The notes: generated from the sequence alone by a model not told the origin. Counted from the stretch's first letter, positions 7,207-17,242 are shown. The stretch: DNA of 64,000 nucleotides from Granulicella arctica (GCF_013410065.1 NZ_JACCCW010000002.1:1488001-1552000), one strand, 5' to 3'. Numbers and translations: made by a program.

Positions 7207-9608
7207 TTCACATGCACCACTGCCTGCGAGCCGACAGCGGGCAGATTTGCCTGAGCACTATTCTTCGCGCCCACTCGGACCAGCGCCAGCGTAGAATCGC
7301 CCGCAGCCTTCGCCTTGAAGGTCAGCGTGCACAGGTTACCCTGGCCGCTCATGCCCGCCACACCTGGAGGACGCGATGTGGAGATCGTCACCAGCCCGTT
7401 CCCCTCATCCCGATGGACAAGCGACACTGCCTGCCCATCCTTCCCGAGGAACTCCCCGGCATCGACATTGACCAGCTCCAGCACCTTCGGATCGAACTGC
7501 AACTGCAGTGGCACCGAATAGACGTCGCGACCGTTGTTCAGCATCACCGAAGTCTGGAAGGTCGTCCCCACCGCCTGCGTGCCATTCGGCGGCACAACGC
7601 TGAGGTTGACCGGCGGCCCGGCAGCGACCGAACTCGCTGTAGATGGCAGAGGCACACCCGGAGCGATCTCCCCCGGGCCAGGTCGCTGTGCCTGCTGCTG
7701 CATCAACTGCACCATCGAAGAAGCGGCATTTGCAGCAGTTGTATCGCTCGTGCTCGGCTTGTACGGATTTGGTTCGACATACGCATCCGAATGCAGGTCC
7801 GCATCGCGCCGCAGCTCAACGGAAGAGCCTGTACCCGTATCGATGGCCCGCGTATTCAGCCGCGTCAGCACCGATTCCCGCACAATATGCGGAATCAGGA
7901 CGAACACCACCTCGTCCCGTTTGACCTCCTTGGACTGTGTACCGAAGACATACTTGAGCAACGGAAGCTCCGCCAGCCCCGGTGTTCCGCTGTTGCTCCG
8001 CGTATCCTCAAGATCGAGAAGGCCAGCGAGGATGCTTGGCTCCCCCTCTTTCAACTGGATCGTCTGGTCGATCGTGCGCTGAGAGATGATCGGTTCGGTC
8101 ACGTCTGAGATCGTGGTCTGACCGGTCTCCGACGAGACCTCGATCTTCATCTTGAGTGTGACCTCGTGGTCATAATGGACCGTCGGTGTCATCTCGATAT
8201 TCACACCGACATCGATATACGTGAACTGAGTCTGTACACCTACACTCGAAACACCCGTCGATACGCCCGCACTGTACGAACCCGTCGCGATCGGAATTCT
8301 CGAGCCAATCTTCAAGGACGCCTTTTGTCCATCCGTAGCGCGAATCTTCGGGTTCTGCAACACCCGCGTGTCGGAGTCCGACAATAACGCAGTCAGTGTG
8401 CCTCCGCCGATTGTCACCCCAAAATTATTCGCATTCAGATGCGCCAGATTGTTCAAGGTCAGGCTGGCCGTCGTCGTTGTGCTGCTCGAAGAGCTCGAGC
8501 TCGTCGTAGTCGCGACCTGCGGCGTCAGCTCGATCGACTGCGGCAGTGTGATCCCGAGATTCCGAATCTTATCCCGATTAACCTCAAGCACAGCCACATC
8601 CACCACGACCTCTGGCTTGGCCCGGTCCAGGTCGTTTAACAACTTCTGTGCCAACATCAGCTGGTCCGGCGTGGCACGCATCACAATCGCGTTCTGCGAA
8701 GGGACAAGGTACACCTTCACGCCGGTATCGAGCAGATTGCGAATAGCCGTCAGAATCTCCGTCGCATCCGCCGCCTGGCTCGCATTCGTCAGATAAAAAG
8801 TCTGAACCGCAACCTCGTCCAGATCGGTCCGCTTGGTCCGGGTATTCTGCGCTACAAAAATTGTGTTCGGCGTGACCGTCTTGTAAAAGGTCCCGGCAAG
8901 CGTCCCAACGACCCGCAACGCGTCGGAGTAAGTCATATTGGTCAGGTCGATCGGAATGCGCTTCGAGGTATAGTCCGGATCAAAGAGCACATTAATGCCA
9001 ACAGCCTTGCCGATAGCCTGATAGATCACCTTGGTGTCTTCCACCATGTGCAGCGTAACCAGAGTGTCCGACATCGGTTTCAGATACGTGACTCCGGAAA
9101 GCGACCGAAGCTCACTCTGGCTGTCGCTCGGCTTCTGCTCCGGCTCAGCTGTAGCCTTCGGAGCCCCGAGCGCGTTCAACTGCTGCTGCGCAATCGCCAT
9201 CTCCTGCTCTGCCGCCTGGTCCGACGGGTCGATCATGATCGCGCGAGAAAACTCCGTCATCGCGCCCGTCAGGTCACCGCTCTGCCGCAACACACGGCCC
9301 CGGTCGACATGCATCGCCGCCGCCTGGAACCGTATCCGTTCCAACCGTGTCTTGTAGCGAAGATCCTTCGGAGCCTTCGCCCGAGCCTTGCCGTAGTCTT
9401 CGTAGGCCTCGTCGTAGTCCTCCCGAGCCTCTGCCTTCTGGCCGCGCTTGTCCCACGCCTTAGCGGACTGAGCATGCGCGGCAATGGTCGTCATCGAGCC
9501 AAACGTAAGCGCCCAGCAACATACAACGGCAGCCTGCCACGCAACGGATCGCGCCGACAAACGCCTGACGGCGGGCTGGACTGAGAGAAATAGGAACCCA
9601 CGGCTCAT
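7203..9608 (-). CDS. TPR-secretin-cohesin fusion (type II secretion GspD-like)
   Basis: The 801-residue protein forms the outer-membrane channel of a type II secretion or pilus-like system. Order: signal peptide ending AAHAQ (~residue 47); TPR-like repeats to ~145; secretin N-terminal domains ~180-330; Ser/Thr linker at 365-382; secretin barrel ~395-575 with the VFVLIPHIV end; Pro-rich linker; C-terminal cohesin-like domain ~665-801 (GTTFQTSVMLNN, LQFDPKVLELVNVDAG). Cohesin domains usually bind dockerins, and their fusion to a secretin is odd outside Acidobacteriota. The Met at 9608 is chosen because a clean signal peptide follows; the frame stays open to 9812 without one. Confidence 0.88.
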   Translation of the reverse strand: MSRGFLFLSVQPAVRRLSARSVAWQAAVVCCWALTFGSMTTIAAHAQSAKAWDKRGQKAEAREDYDEAYEDYGKARAKAPKDLRYKTRLERIRFQAAAMHVDRGRVLRQSGDLTGAMTEFSRAIMIDPSDQAAEQEMAIAQQQLNALGAPKATAEPEQKPSDSQSELRSLSGVTYLKPMSDTLVTLHMVEDTKVIYQAIGKAVGINVLFDPDYTSKRIPIDLTNMTYSDALRVVGTLAGTFYKTVTPNTIFVAQNTRTKRTDLDEVAVQTFYLTNASQAADATEILTAIRNLLDTGVKVYLVPSQNAIVMRATPDQLMLAQKLLNDLDRAKPEVVVDVAVLEVNRDKIRNLGITLPQSIELTPQVATTTSSSSSSSTTTTASLTLNNLAHLNANNFGVTIGGGTLTALLSDSDTRVLQNPKIRATDGQKASLKIGSRIPIATGSYSAGVSTGVSSVGVQTQFTYIDVGVNIEMTPTVHYDHEVTLKMKIEVSSETGQTTISDVTEPIISQRTIDQTIQLKEGEPSILAGLLDLEDTRSNSGTPGLAELPLLKYVFGTQSKEVKRDEVVFVLIPHIVRESVLTRLNTRAIDTGTGSSVELRRDADLHSDAYVEPNPYKPSTSDTTAANAASSMVQLMQQQAQRPGPGEIAPGVPLPSTASSVAAGPPVNLSVVPPNGTQAVGTTFQTSVMLNNGRDVYSVPLQLQFDPKVLELVNVDAGEFLGKDGQAVSLVHRDEGNGLVTISTSRPPGVAGMSGQGNLCTLTFKAKAAGDSTLALVRVGAKNSAQANLPAVGSQAVVHVK

Positions 9609-9974
9609 GCTGATTCTGTTTGCGTCCTTTGCACTGTGCGGCGTAAAGCAGTTGTCGGAGCTGTCCTCTGCTCCGTGATGTGTCCGGCTGGCTGCCCGGA
9701 TATGTGCCTCAACGACATCCGAGGACTGTCCGCTACCCCTGCGGGCGCGGTCCCCGGACTCGGGTGAGTATAGCATTCGTGTCTCACACATCCTCGCTCG
9801 AAAGTCGAACAATTGCCGTCTCCCAATACATACCCGATTGAAACCACATCCTACCCTCGTTTCATCGTGGTCCGCGTTCTCTGCATCAGGGGACGAGAGT
9901 TAGACGCGGCAACGCCGCCATCGGTGAGTCTCAACCCGTGCCCGCGCAACAAACAATGTTAAAATCAGAGTTTC
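9609..9974. other. Divergent intergenic region, secretin operon / smpB
   Basis: About 366 bases separate the two divergent starts. The secretin frame remains open to 9812 but codes for nothing recognisable there. The stretch must hold both promoters; an AT-rich GTTAAAAT lies ~15 bases before smpB. No convincing riboswitch or repeat was seen. Confidence 0.5.
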
Positions 9975-10514
9975 ATGCCTCGCTCCCTCTCCAATCCGAC
10001 CGTCGCGCACCAGCCTAAGCCTGTGGTCAAGCAGAAGGACCGCGATCCGGTCGCCGCCGGTCAGCGCGATGCGGCCTTTAATCGCTCCGCCAGCTTCAAT
10101 TACTTCCTCACCGACAGGTTCGAGGCCGGCGTAGCCCTGCGCGGCACCGAGGTCAAATCTATCCGCGAGGGCAAAGCAAACCTCAAGGACGCCTACGGTC
10201 TGTTAAAAGATGGCGAATGCTTTCTGCTCAACGCGCACATCGGCCCCTTCTCCCACGGCAACGCGATGAACCATGAATCGCTTCGCACCCGCAAGCTGCT
10301 GCTTCACAAGACCGAGGTGCGCAAGCTCGAAGCCATGACCAAACAAAAGGGCTTTACCCTCATCCCAGTGCGTCTTTACTTCCGTAACGGCCGCGTCAAA
10401 TGCGAACTGGCACTCGCGAAAGGCAAGCAGGACTGGGACAAGCGCGAGACCGAACGCAAGCGCGAAGCCGACAAGGAAGCCAAATCCGCCATCGCCCGCA
10501 GCCAGAGACGGTAG
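9975..10514 (+). CDS. smpB: SsrA-binding protein SmpB
   Basis: SmpB binds tmRNA and brings it to stalled ribosomes for trans-translation. The conserved body is clear: NRSASFNYFLTDRFEAGVAL, LRGTEVKSIREGKANLKDAY, and the basic C-terminal tail GKQDWDKRETERKREAD that enters the mRNA channel. The ~30-residue Lys/Pro-rich N-terminal extension is longer than in Escherichia coli. The gene lies upstream of pepA on the same strand. No ssrA gene is visible nearby. Confidence 0.96.
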   Translation: MPRSLSNPTVAHQPKPVVKQKDRDPVAAGQRDAAFNRSASFNYFLTDRFEAGVALRGTEVKSIREGKANLKDAYGLLKDGECFLLNAHIGPFSHGNAMNHESLRTRKLLLHKTEVRKLEAMTKQKGFTLIPVRLYFRNGRVKCELALAKGKQDWDKRETERKREADKEAKSAIARSQRR

Positions 10515-10593
10515 AACCGTTCTGGACGTAATCGGTAACTACTGCCCTGCAAGCCAAACCGTGGACCACCGAAGTCGGGTTACGATAAAGCGT

Positions 10594-12147
10594 ATGGACA
10601 CCAAATTACTCTTTCAGGATGCCGTCGCCTTCACCACTCCCATGCTCGTCGTCTTTGCGGTGGACGTCGCGATCGGCAAGGATGCCGACGCTCTTCCGGC
10701 CCTCCTGACAACCTCGGACGCCGTTAGCAACGCCGCTCAGAGCTTACTCTCCTCCCGCGAATTCAAGGCGACCTCAGGCGAGACCCTGCTCCTGCATGCC
10801 CCGAACGGCCTCAAGGCTGAACGCCTCCTCCTCGTCGGTCTCGGCAAGGCAAAGACGCTCTCCATCGACGAAGTCCGCAAAGGTGCCGGTACCGCCGTCC
10901 GCTTCGCCAAGCCCCGCGGCTTCCGCGAGCTAGCTGTCGCCTTCCCCGAAGATCACGCCCTCTCCGACGAAGATCTCGAAAACCTCCCCTGCTCTCTGCT
11001 CTCCCGCGCTCTCGTCGAGGGTGTCGAGTTGGCCGATCCCGACTACGACACCTACCGGACCGACCGCATCGACCGCTCCGTCACGAAGCTCACCATCCTC
11101 GCCCACGAACCCGAAAAGACCAAGATCGCCGAGATCAAGGCAGGCTTCGACGAGGGCCTCATCGTCGCTGCAGCGCAAAACTTCGCTCGCTCGCTCGTCA
11201 ACGAGCCCGGCAACGTCCTCACCCCGACCGAACTCGGCGCCCGAGCCGCCGCCATGTGCGCCGAAGTCGGCCTCCAGTGCGAGGTCCACTCCACCGAAAA
11301 ACTCCACGAGCTCGGAATGGGAGCGTTCTGGGCCGTCTCGCAGGGCTCCGCCGAGCCACCCGCTCTGATCATCATGACCTATGAGCCCAAATCAAAGAAG
11401 GGCACGCCAGCGGAAAACGCACCCATCATCGGCCTCGTCGGTAAGGGCATCACCTTCGATACCGGCGGCATCTCCCTCAAACCCGGCGAGGGCATGGAGA
11501 AGATGAAGTACGACATGGCAGGAGCCGCCGCCATGATCGGCGCCATGCGCGCCATCGCCCAGCTCAAGCCCTCCGTCAAGGTCATCGGCATCGTCTGCTC
11601 CGCCGAAAATATGCCCGACGGCAAAGCCTTCAAACCCGGCGACGTCGTCACCGCCATGTCCGGCAAGACCATCGAGATCATCAACACCGACGCCGAGGGC
11701 CGCCTCGTCCTCGCCGACGGCCTCCACTACGCCAAGACCCTCGGCTGCACCCACCTCATCGACGCCGCCACTCTCACCGGAGCCTGTGTCGTCGCCCTCG
11801 GCAAGGAGAACGTCGGACTCTTCGCAAACGACGAGACCACCTGGGAGCAGTTCCAGTCCGTCCTTCGGCTGACCGGCGAAAAATACTGGCGGCTCCCCTG
11901 CACCGACGACTACAAAGAGCACATCAAAAGCCAGATCGCCGACATCATGAACACTGGCGCAAACCGCTGGGGCGGAGCCATCACAGCCGCCATGTTCCTG
12001 AAAGAGTTTGCTCAGGACACCCCCTGGATTCACCTCGACATCGCCGGCCTCGCCTGGATCGACGAGCAGCGCTCCTGGATCGCCAAAGGCCCCTCCGGCG
12101 TCGCCGTCCGCTCCATCGTCGAATGGGTCCGCACCTACGCAAAGTAA
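10594..12147 (+). CDS. pepA: Leucyl aminopeptidase (M17, PepA)
   Basis: This cytoplasmic two-metal exopeptidase releases N-terminal residues from peptides. The 517-residue product has the M17 signature NTDAEGRL (~364-371), the metal/bicarbonate-site sequence VGKGITFDTGGISLKPGEGM (~282-301) and KYDMAGAAAM. I prefer the ATG at 10594 (MDTKLLFQDAVAF) over an in-frame GTG at 10561, because the family begins close to this sequence. It is convergent with argS, and the two share a terminator. Confidence 0.95.
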   Translation: MDTKLLFQDAVAFTTPMLVVFAVDVAIGKDADALPALLTTSDAVSNAAQSLLSSREFKATSGETLLLHAPNGLKAERLLLVGLGKAKTLSIDEVRKGAGTAVRFAKPRGFRELAVAFPEDHALSDEDLENLPCSLLSRALVEGVELADPDYDTYRTDRIDRSVTKLTILAHEPEKTKIAEIKAGFDEGLIVAAAQNFARSLVNEPGNVLTPTELGARAAAMCAEVGLQCEVHSTEKLHELGMGAFWAVSQGSAEPPALIIMTYEPKSKKGTPAENAPIIGLVGKGITFDTGGISLKPGEGMEKMKYDMAGAAAMIGAMRAIAQLKPSVKVIGIVCSAENMPDGKAFKPGDVVTAMSGKTIEIINTDAEGRLVLADGLHYAKTLGCTHLIDAATLTGACVVALGKENVGLFANDETTWEQFQSVLRLTGEKYWRLPCTDDYKEHIKSQIADIMNTGANRWGGAITAAMFLKEFAQDTPWIHLDIAGLAWIDEQRSWIAKGPSGVAVRSIVEWVRTYAK

Positions 12148-12148
12148 A

Positions 12149-12172
12149 AAGGGCCTCCCATAGGGAGGCCTT
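12149..12172. terminator. Bidirectional terminator between pepA and argS
   Basis: GGCCTCCC (12152-12159), loop ATAG-type, GGGAGGCC (12163-12170). Read on the minus strand it is followed by CTTTTT, a good rho-independent signal for argS; on the plus strand only TT follows. It sits between the two convergent stops. Confidence 0.85.
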
Positions 12173-12186
12173 CCATCATTTCAAAC

Positions 12187-14208
12187 CTACATCACCGGGG
12201 GAGCTTCAATCCCCAGATACCCCAGCGCCCGCACCATCTCCCGCCGAGCCACCGCAGCCGTTCCCAGCAGCAAAGCCCGCCGTCCTGCATCCGTCTCGTT
12301 CAACACATGATGCCTGTGGTAGAAGTTATTGAACTGCTGCGCTAGTTGAAACGCATACTTCGCCAGATAAGCCGGTTCCGCCGTTGCAATCGCCTGCTCG
12401 ATCAGCAGAGTCAGCTTCGAAGCCAGCAGCCAGGTCTCCCACAGGCTGTTCCCTTCCTCGCCTTCAAGCACCGATAGATCGAGATCGGCCACCGCTGCAA
12501 GCGCTGCCGCCTCCGTCGTCCCCGCCTTGCGAAAGATATTCGAAGCCCGCACAATCGCATACTGCACATACGGTCCCGTCTCACCTTCAAAGCTCAGCGC
12601 ATCCTTGAAGTCGAATGCGATCACCGTATTCCGCGTAAACCGAAGCATGAAATAGCGCAGCGCACCGACCGCAATCTGCGTCGCAATCGTCAACCGCCCG
12701 GCATCATCGATCTCCGGATTGCGCGTATCGACCTGCGCCTTGGCGGCAGCAATCAGCCGATCCAGAAGATCATCCGCCTTCACCCCAAACCCCTTGCGCC
12801 CGCTCACTTCGATATAAGCCCGTGCCTGGTCCTCCTCGGACACCGTATAGCCCAGCTCCATCGCGCATCGCGGCGTCAGCGCCACCATCTCATAGCTGAA
12901 GTGCGTGTATCGATCCGCCGCATCCGTATATCCCATCCCGCGCAGCGCCTGAATCACATTGTTCTGCGGATCGTTCTGCCGCGAATCGATCACGTTGTAG
13001 ATCGCATCCGCCTTCCCAAACGTAGGATGCGGATCAACACCATCCACCGTAGAGATCCAGCACGTACGCGCCGGCTCTCCATCCTCCTGATACTCGTAAA
13101 ACGGCTTGTAGCCAAAGTCCTTCCCTGGCAGCAGTCCAAACTTCCACAGGTGATACGCAATGTCCTTTCCGACATACGTCACTGTGCCGTTCGACCGCAC
13201 GATCACCTTCGCATCCTCATCCGGCAAGCTCGAATCGGCAACCGCAATGTCCTCGGACGTCCCCGCTCGCCGCATCACATAGCAACCCTTGTTCTTCCCC
13301 AACGTCTCCAGATACAGCACGCCCTTCTCGATCATCAACGCCCGCGCCGCATCCCAAAAGTGCAGCGTCAGAATCTCGCTCTCCCGAGGCAGAAAGTCGT
13401 ACTCGATCCCCAACCGCTGCATCGTCTGCAAATGCCGGTGTAGCACCGCCGTCGAGATCAGATCCGCAATCTCCGCCGTCTCGTTCCCGCCCGCTTCCAG
13501 CGCATGCAGCGTATCCAGCCGTATCTGCTTTCGTGCAGCCGCCTCATTCGCATCTGCCGTATACCACTGCGACACCCGCGCATACAGATCCCAGCAGTAA
13601 AAATCGATCCGCTGATTTGTCTCGATCAGCTCCGTCAACAGCTCCCGTGTGCTAGCGAGCGTCTTTCCCTCCAGATGCACCAGCCCCACCACGACATCGG
13701 CCAGCTGCACGCCTGTATTGTCAATGTAGTTCTGAACCCCCACCTCATACCCGCGCTTGTACGCATCCGGCCGCAGCAGCCGTTGAAACGTATCCCCAAG
13801 GATCGCGTTCCGCAGATGCCCGATATGTGCCGCCTTGTTCGGATTGATGCTCGTATGCTCAATCAACCGGAACCCCGGCCCGCCAATATCCGCATGCACA
13901 TCCGCCGCGATCTGCCGTACCGCCGCCGCACGGTCCAACCGAATATTCAGATATCCCGCACCAGCGACCTCGACGCTCGCCACTCCCTCCGGCAGCGCCG
14001 CCTTCAACTCTTCAGCAAGCTCCGCAGCAATCACACGCGGAGCCTTCCGCAGCCGTTTCGCCAGCTCGAACGCCACCGGCAGCGCCAGCTCTCCCAGAGC
14101 AATCGTCGGCGGCTGCTCCACAGCAAGCTGCGCCAGCGTCACATCATACTTCGCCAAAAGAATGGCCTGAATACATCCGAGAAGATTTTGCTGAACAATC
14201 CGATACAT
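12187..14208 (-). CDS. argS: Arginyl-tRNA synthetase
   Basis: The class I synthetase charges tRNA-Arg. The 673-residue protein has the N-terminal Arg-tRNA synthetase additional domain (~1-100), the HIGH signature in AAHIGHLRNAILGDT (HIGH ~128-131), and a C-terminal DALR anticodon-binding domain (LAQQFNNFYHRHHVLNET). It is about 90 residues longer than the E. coli enzyme, with extra material in the catalytic half. It is the last gene before the shared terminator with pepA. Confidence 0.96.
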   Translation of the reverse strand: MYRIVQQNLLGCIQAILLAKYDVTLAQLAVEQPPTIALGELALPVAFELAKRLRKAPRVIAAELAEELKAALPEGVASVEVAGAGYLNIRLDRAAAVRQIAADVHADIGGPGFRLIEHTSINPNKAAHIGHLRNAILGDTFQRLLRPDAYKRGYEVGVQNYIDNTGVQLADVVVGLVHLEGKTLASTRELLTELIETNQRIDFYCWDLYARVSQWYTADANEAAARKQIRLDTLHALEAGGNETAEIADLISTAVLHRHLQTMQRLGIEYDFLPRESEILTLHFWDAARALMIEKGVLYLETLGKNKGCYVMRRAGTSEDIAVADSSLPDEDAKVIVRSNGTVTYVGKDIAYHLWKFGLLPGKDFGYKPFYEYQEDGEPARTCWISTVDGVDPHPTFGKADAIYNVIDSRQNDPQNNVIQALRGMGYTDAADRYTHFSYEMVALTPRCAMELGYTVSEEDQARAYIEVSGRKGFGVKADDLLDRLIAAAKAQVDTRNPEIDDAGRLTIATQIAVGALRYFMLRFTRNTVIAFDFKDALSFEGETGPYVQYAIVRASNIFRKAGTTEAAALAAVADLDLSVLEGEEGNSLWETWLLASKLTLLIEQAIATAEPAYLAKYAFQLAQQFNNFYHRHHVLNETDAGRRALLLGTAAVARREMVRALGYLGIEAPPVM

Positions 14209-14263
14209 AAATGCAATTCCTATGGAGTACCTAAAACGTTGAAGATTACCAAAATCGTTTTGA

Positions 14264-14326
14264 AAGGGAGCGGCTTTAGCCGCGCCGTAAATAGCGATAC
14301 AGAAACGGGCTTTAGCCCCTGAGGGG
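14264..14326. repeat. Twin-hairpin repeat (GCGGC-TTTA-GCCGC / GGGC-TTTA-GCCC)
   Basis: Two short hairpins with the same TTTA loop, at 14270-14283 and 14307-14318, are separated by GTAAATAGCGATACAGAAAC. The arrangement is that of a REP/BIME-type element, placed between two same-strand genes. Only one full copy was seen in this window. Confidence 0.55.
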
Positions 14327-14356
14327 AATCTCCATGACCTCGACTCCCATGCACAC

Positions 14357-15466
14357 TCAAGGAAGCTCTACCGGCAGCGTCTCGATCTCAACCAGCAGCG
14401 GTTTATGGTTATCGATCTTGAATCGATGAATCAGGAAGAGTATCCCACCAGCACCGGTCACCGAGATTAGCAGCCAAGCATGCAACACCAGCCCAAAGAC
14501 CGCCGCCTGCGACGCCTCCGCTCCATGGCTCATCAGCGACGTCTTCGCCGCCATCTCGAAGGTCCCGATCCCTCCCGGCGAACTCGGTATCAAATACGAA
14601 AGGTTCGTCGCCGACACCGCCTGCCACGGCCCAATCTGGTCCGTCACCAGACCCAGCAGCCGCGCCGCCGATACAAAAATCATCCCCTCGCAGAACCAGA
14701 TCACCCCCGAATACACCAGCAACTGCACCGACCCGACAATCCCAATCTGCCGAATACAGTCCAGCGCCAGAAACACCCAATGGTCGATCTTCTCAACCAG
14801 CGCACTCTGCGGCAGCTTCGCAAACAAGCTCCGTAGCGGTTCGATCAGCAGCCGTGCCCCAAAGATCAGCACCAGCAGCCCCCCTGTCGAGATTCCCAGC
14901 GTAATCTCCGCCAGCATCTTGAAGTGCGCACTCACGCCCGCCCCCATCGTCGAGACGAACAGCAGCACCAGCACAAAGATATCCAGCAGCTTCTCAAGGA
15001 TCACCGTACTCAGAATCACCGAAGGCGACGCGCCCAGATCTCCCGCATACGTAAACACCCGCATGATATCCCCGATGCGCAGCGGCAGAATATTGTTCGC
15101 TGCCAGCGACGTCATCAGCACCCGCGCGCATACGCCGAAACCCGCTCCCGTCGGCAGCATCATCCGCGTCCATCGCACGCAGCGCAGCGTGTAACTCGCC
15201 AGCGTAAAGCCCAGCACGCCTACAATCCATGCCGGATGCCCCAGCCGCACCGTCCGAAAATCGGACGGGTGAATATTCTTGAACGTATACCAAAGGAAAA
15301 ACGCGCTGATCAGCAAACCGGGAACGGTCTTCAGCAGATTGCGCTTGCGGTTCGGCGAGTTGTCGGTCACGCGGACACCCGGCAAGTCGTCCAGGAAAAC
15401 TCGTAGAAACGCACGGCGAACATTGGGGGACAAAAGGACATAGTCAACTCCGATTGTACCGTCCAC
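14357..15466 (-). CDS. Flippase-like integral membrane protein (lysylphosphatidylglycerol synthase TM / UPF0104 type)
   Basis: The 369-residue protein has ~7-8 membrane helices and the hallmarks of the LPG_synthase_TM family: LRCVRWTRMML, the R-x-G-D-x-x-R motif in LPLRIGDIMRVFTYA, and SYLIPSSPGGIGTFE near the C terminus. Related proteins include the MprF flippase half and AglD-like proteins, thought to move lipid-linked molecules across the inner membrane. The catalytic synthase half of MprF is absent. It is followed on the same strand by argS, 150 bases away, with a repeat between. Confidence 0.83.
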   Translation of the reverse strand: MDGTIGVDYVLLSPNVRRAFLRVFLDDLPGVRVTDNSPNRKRNLLKTVPGLLISAFFLWYTFKNIHPSDFRTVRLGHPAWIVGVLGFTLASYTLRCVRWTRMMLPTGAGFGVCARVLMTSLAANNILPLRIGDIMRVFTYAGDLGASPSVILSTVILEKLLDIFVLVLLFVSTMGAGVSAHFKMLAEITLGISTGGLLVLIFGARLLIEPLRSLFAKLPQSALVEKIDHWVFLALDCIRQIGIVGSVQLLVYSGVIWFCEGMIFVSAARLLGLVTDQIGPWQAVSATNLSYLIPSSPGGIGTFEMAAKTSLMSHGAEASQAAVFGLVLHAWLLISVTGAGGILFLIHRFKIDNHKPLLVEIETLPVELP

Positions 15467-15619
15467 ATCCCGCTGACCAAAAACGGGCCAATCTCCCTTC
15501 TGAAGTAATTCAAGAATTTACGAAAACTTTGCCACCCCACCTCCGTCTATACTTCCATTCGTCACAAGCCGAACCCGGCAAACGCCGACTAAGGGGAGCA
15601 TTCGTCTGGGAGCACGCCG

Positions 15620-17218
15620 TTGAGCACCACTATCCTTACCCAACCCGTAGCCAGCTCCCAACAGACCCCGCATAGCCTGCGCGAGCGGAGCTTCCCCTTC
15701 GCTCTAGTCACCCTGCTCACTGCCTTCGCTCTACTCGTCCACGGCTACCACCCCTACGCCGAGGACGGCGGCCTCTACGCCGCAGGCATCGAGCACCTTC
15801 TCGATCCCGCCCTCTTCCCTCACAGCGCCGCCTTCGTCGAAGCTCACCTACGCTTCTCCGTCTTCGCGCCCGTCACCGCCGCTCTCGTGCGCATCCTGCA
15901 CCTCAGCCTCCCTGCCGTCCTTCTCCTCCTCCACCTCAGCAGCATCTGGAGCACCCTCTTCGCCCTCTGGCTGCTCGCCGCCCGCTGCTACGCCACCCGC
16001 ACCGCCCGCGCCGGAGCCGTGACGCTCATGGCCGCATGGCTCACCGTCCCCGTCGCTGGCACATCGCTCATCCTGATGGACCCCTACGTCACCGCGCGCA
16101 GCATCTCGCTACCCTGCACTCTGTTCGCACTCGTAGCTGTCATCGACCTCATGCGCGCCCGCACTCCCGCGCATCGCATCCGTGCCGCGATCCTCTGCGC
16201 CAGCATGCTCCTGCTAGCCGCCATCACACACCCGCTGATGGCCGCCTATGCCTTCGGAGACGTCCTTACCCTCGCCATCCTGCTCTCAGCCAGCAAATCC
16301 ACACGCAGCTGGGCAATAACTTGCCTGTGTTCCTCAGCCGTCGTCCTCGCCGCCGCTCTCAGCGCCCTCGCACCACCAGAAACCGCAGCCTACCTCCAGG
16401 TCGCCATCACCCGCTACTACTGGTTCCTCTCTCGCTGGCAATGGTATGAGCTCATAGGACTAGCCGCCCCATTGGCCATCGTCGCCACTACCATCCTTTC
16501 TCGACGCCCCCCAACACTTCGCCTCGATGACGCAGGCCGTGCATCCAACAGAAAAGCACTAGCCGCCATGGCCGTCATCACCGGCACAACCGCCATCCTC
16601 GTCGCCCTCACCTTCGCGCACGAGAACGCCCCAACCCACCTCATCGCCCGCCTCCAGCCGCTCCGCATCTTCCAAATCGTCTACATCGTCATGATCCTCG
16701 TCCTCGGAGCCACTTTGGGCGAACGCCTCCTCCGCCGCCACCTCTGGCGTTGGCTCACCCTCTTCAGCATCTTCGGTGGAGTCCTGTTCTACGTCCAGCG
16801 CAGCACGTATCCGTCATCCGCACATATCGAGTGGCCCTCCGCAACCCCGTCCAACCGCTGGGAGCAGGCCTTCCTCTGGATCAGCCACAACACCCCGAAA
16901 GACGCCCTCTTCGCCCTCGACGCCAACTACATCTCCCTACCCGGCGAAGACGCCCAGAGCTTCCGCGCCATCGCCCAGCGCAGCGCCCTCCCCGACTACT
17001 CCAAGGACGGCGGCGAAGCCTCCATCACCCCATCCCTCACCGCCGCGTGGAGCATAGGCCAAACCGCCCAGACCGCCCTCAGCACGGAAAACGACGCCGC
17101 TCGCCTCGACGCCTTACACCCCCTCCATGTCAACTGGATCGTCCTCCAAACCCGCGCCACAACATCCTTCAATTGCCCCTACCAAAACCCCCTCGTGAAG
17201 GTGTGCCGACTGCCCTGA
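15620..17218 (+). CDS. Polytopic membrane protein of unknown function
   Basis: The 532-residue protein has about 10-12 hydrophobic segments followed by a soluble C-terminal domain (~residues 410-532, WEQAFLWISHNTPKDALFALD). This plan resembles large membrane glycosyltransferase-like proteins: the early HGYHPYAEDGGLYAAGIEHL loop is acidic, as in GT-C folds, but no family is certain. The start is TTG at 15620 with GGGAG seven bases upstream. It is divergent from the flippase-like gene. Confidence 0.72.
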   Translation: MSTTILTQPVASSQQTPHSLRERSFPFALVTLLTAFALLVHGYHPYAEDGGLYAAGIEHLLDPALFPHSAAFVEAHLRFSVFAPVTAALVRILHLSLPAVLLLLHLSSIWSTLFALWLLAARCYATRTARAGAVTLMAAWLTVPVAGTSLILMDPYVTARSISLPCTLFALVAVIDLMRARTPAHRIRAAILCASMLLLAAITHPLMAAYAFGDVLTLAILLSASKSTRSWAITCLCSSAVVLAAALSALAPPETAAYLQVAITRYYWFLSRWQWYELIGLAAPLAIVATTILSRRPPTLRLDDAGRASNRKALAAMAVITGTTAILVALTFAHENAPTHLIARLQPLRIFQIVYIVMILVLGATLGERLLRRHLWRWLTLFSIFGGVLFYVQRSTYPSSAHIEWPSATPSNRWEQAFLWISHNTPKDALFALDANYISLPGEDAQSFRAIAQRSALPDYSKDGGEASITPSLTAAWSIGQTAQTALSTENDAARLDALHPLHVNWIVLQTRATTSFNCPYQNPLVKVCRLP

Positions 17219-17242
17219 CGTGTTACCCTCAACTAGTGGTCT

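Noticed and set aside
9620..9660. GGACGCAAA and CGCACAGTGCAAA near the secretin start, recalling a c-di-GMP-I riboswitch
   Set aside because: The P2 stem and the second half of the aptamer are missing and the start codon follows at once, so the match is chance.
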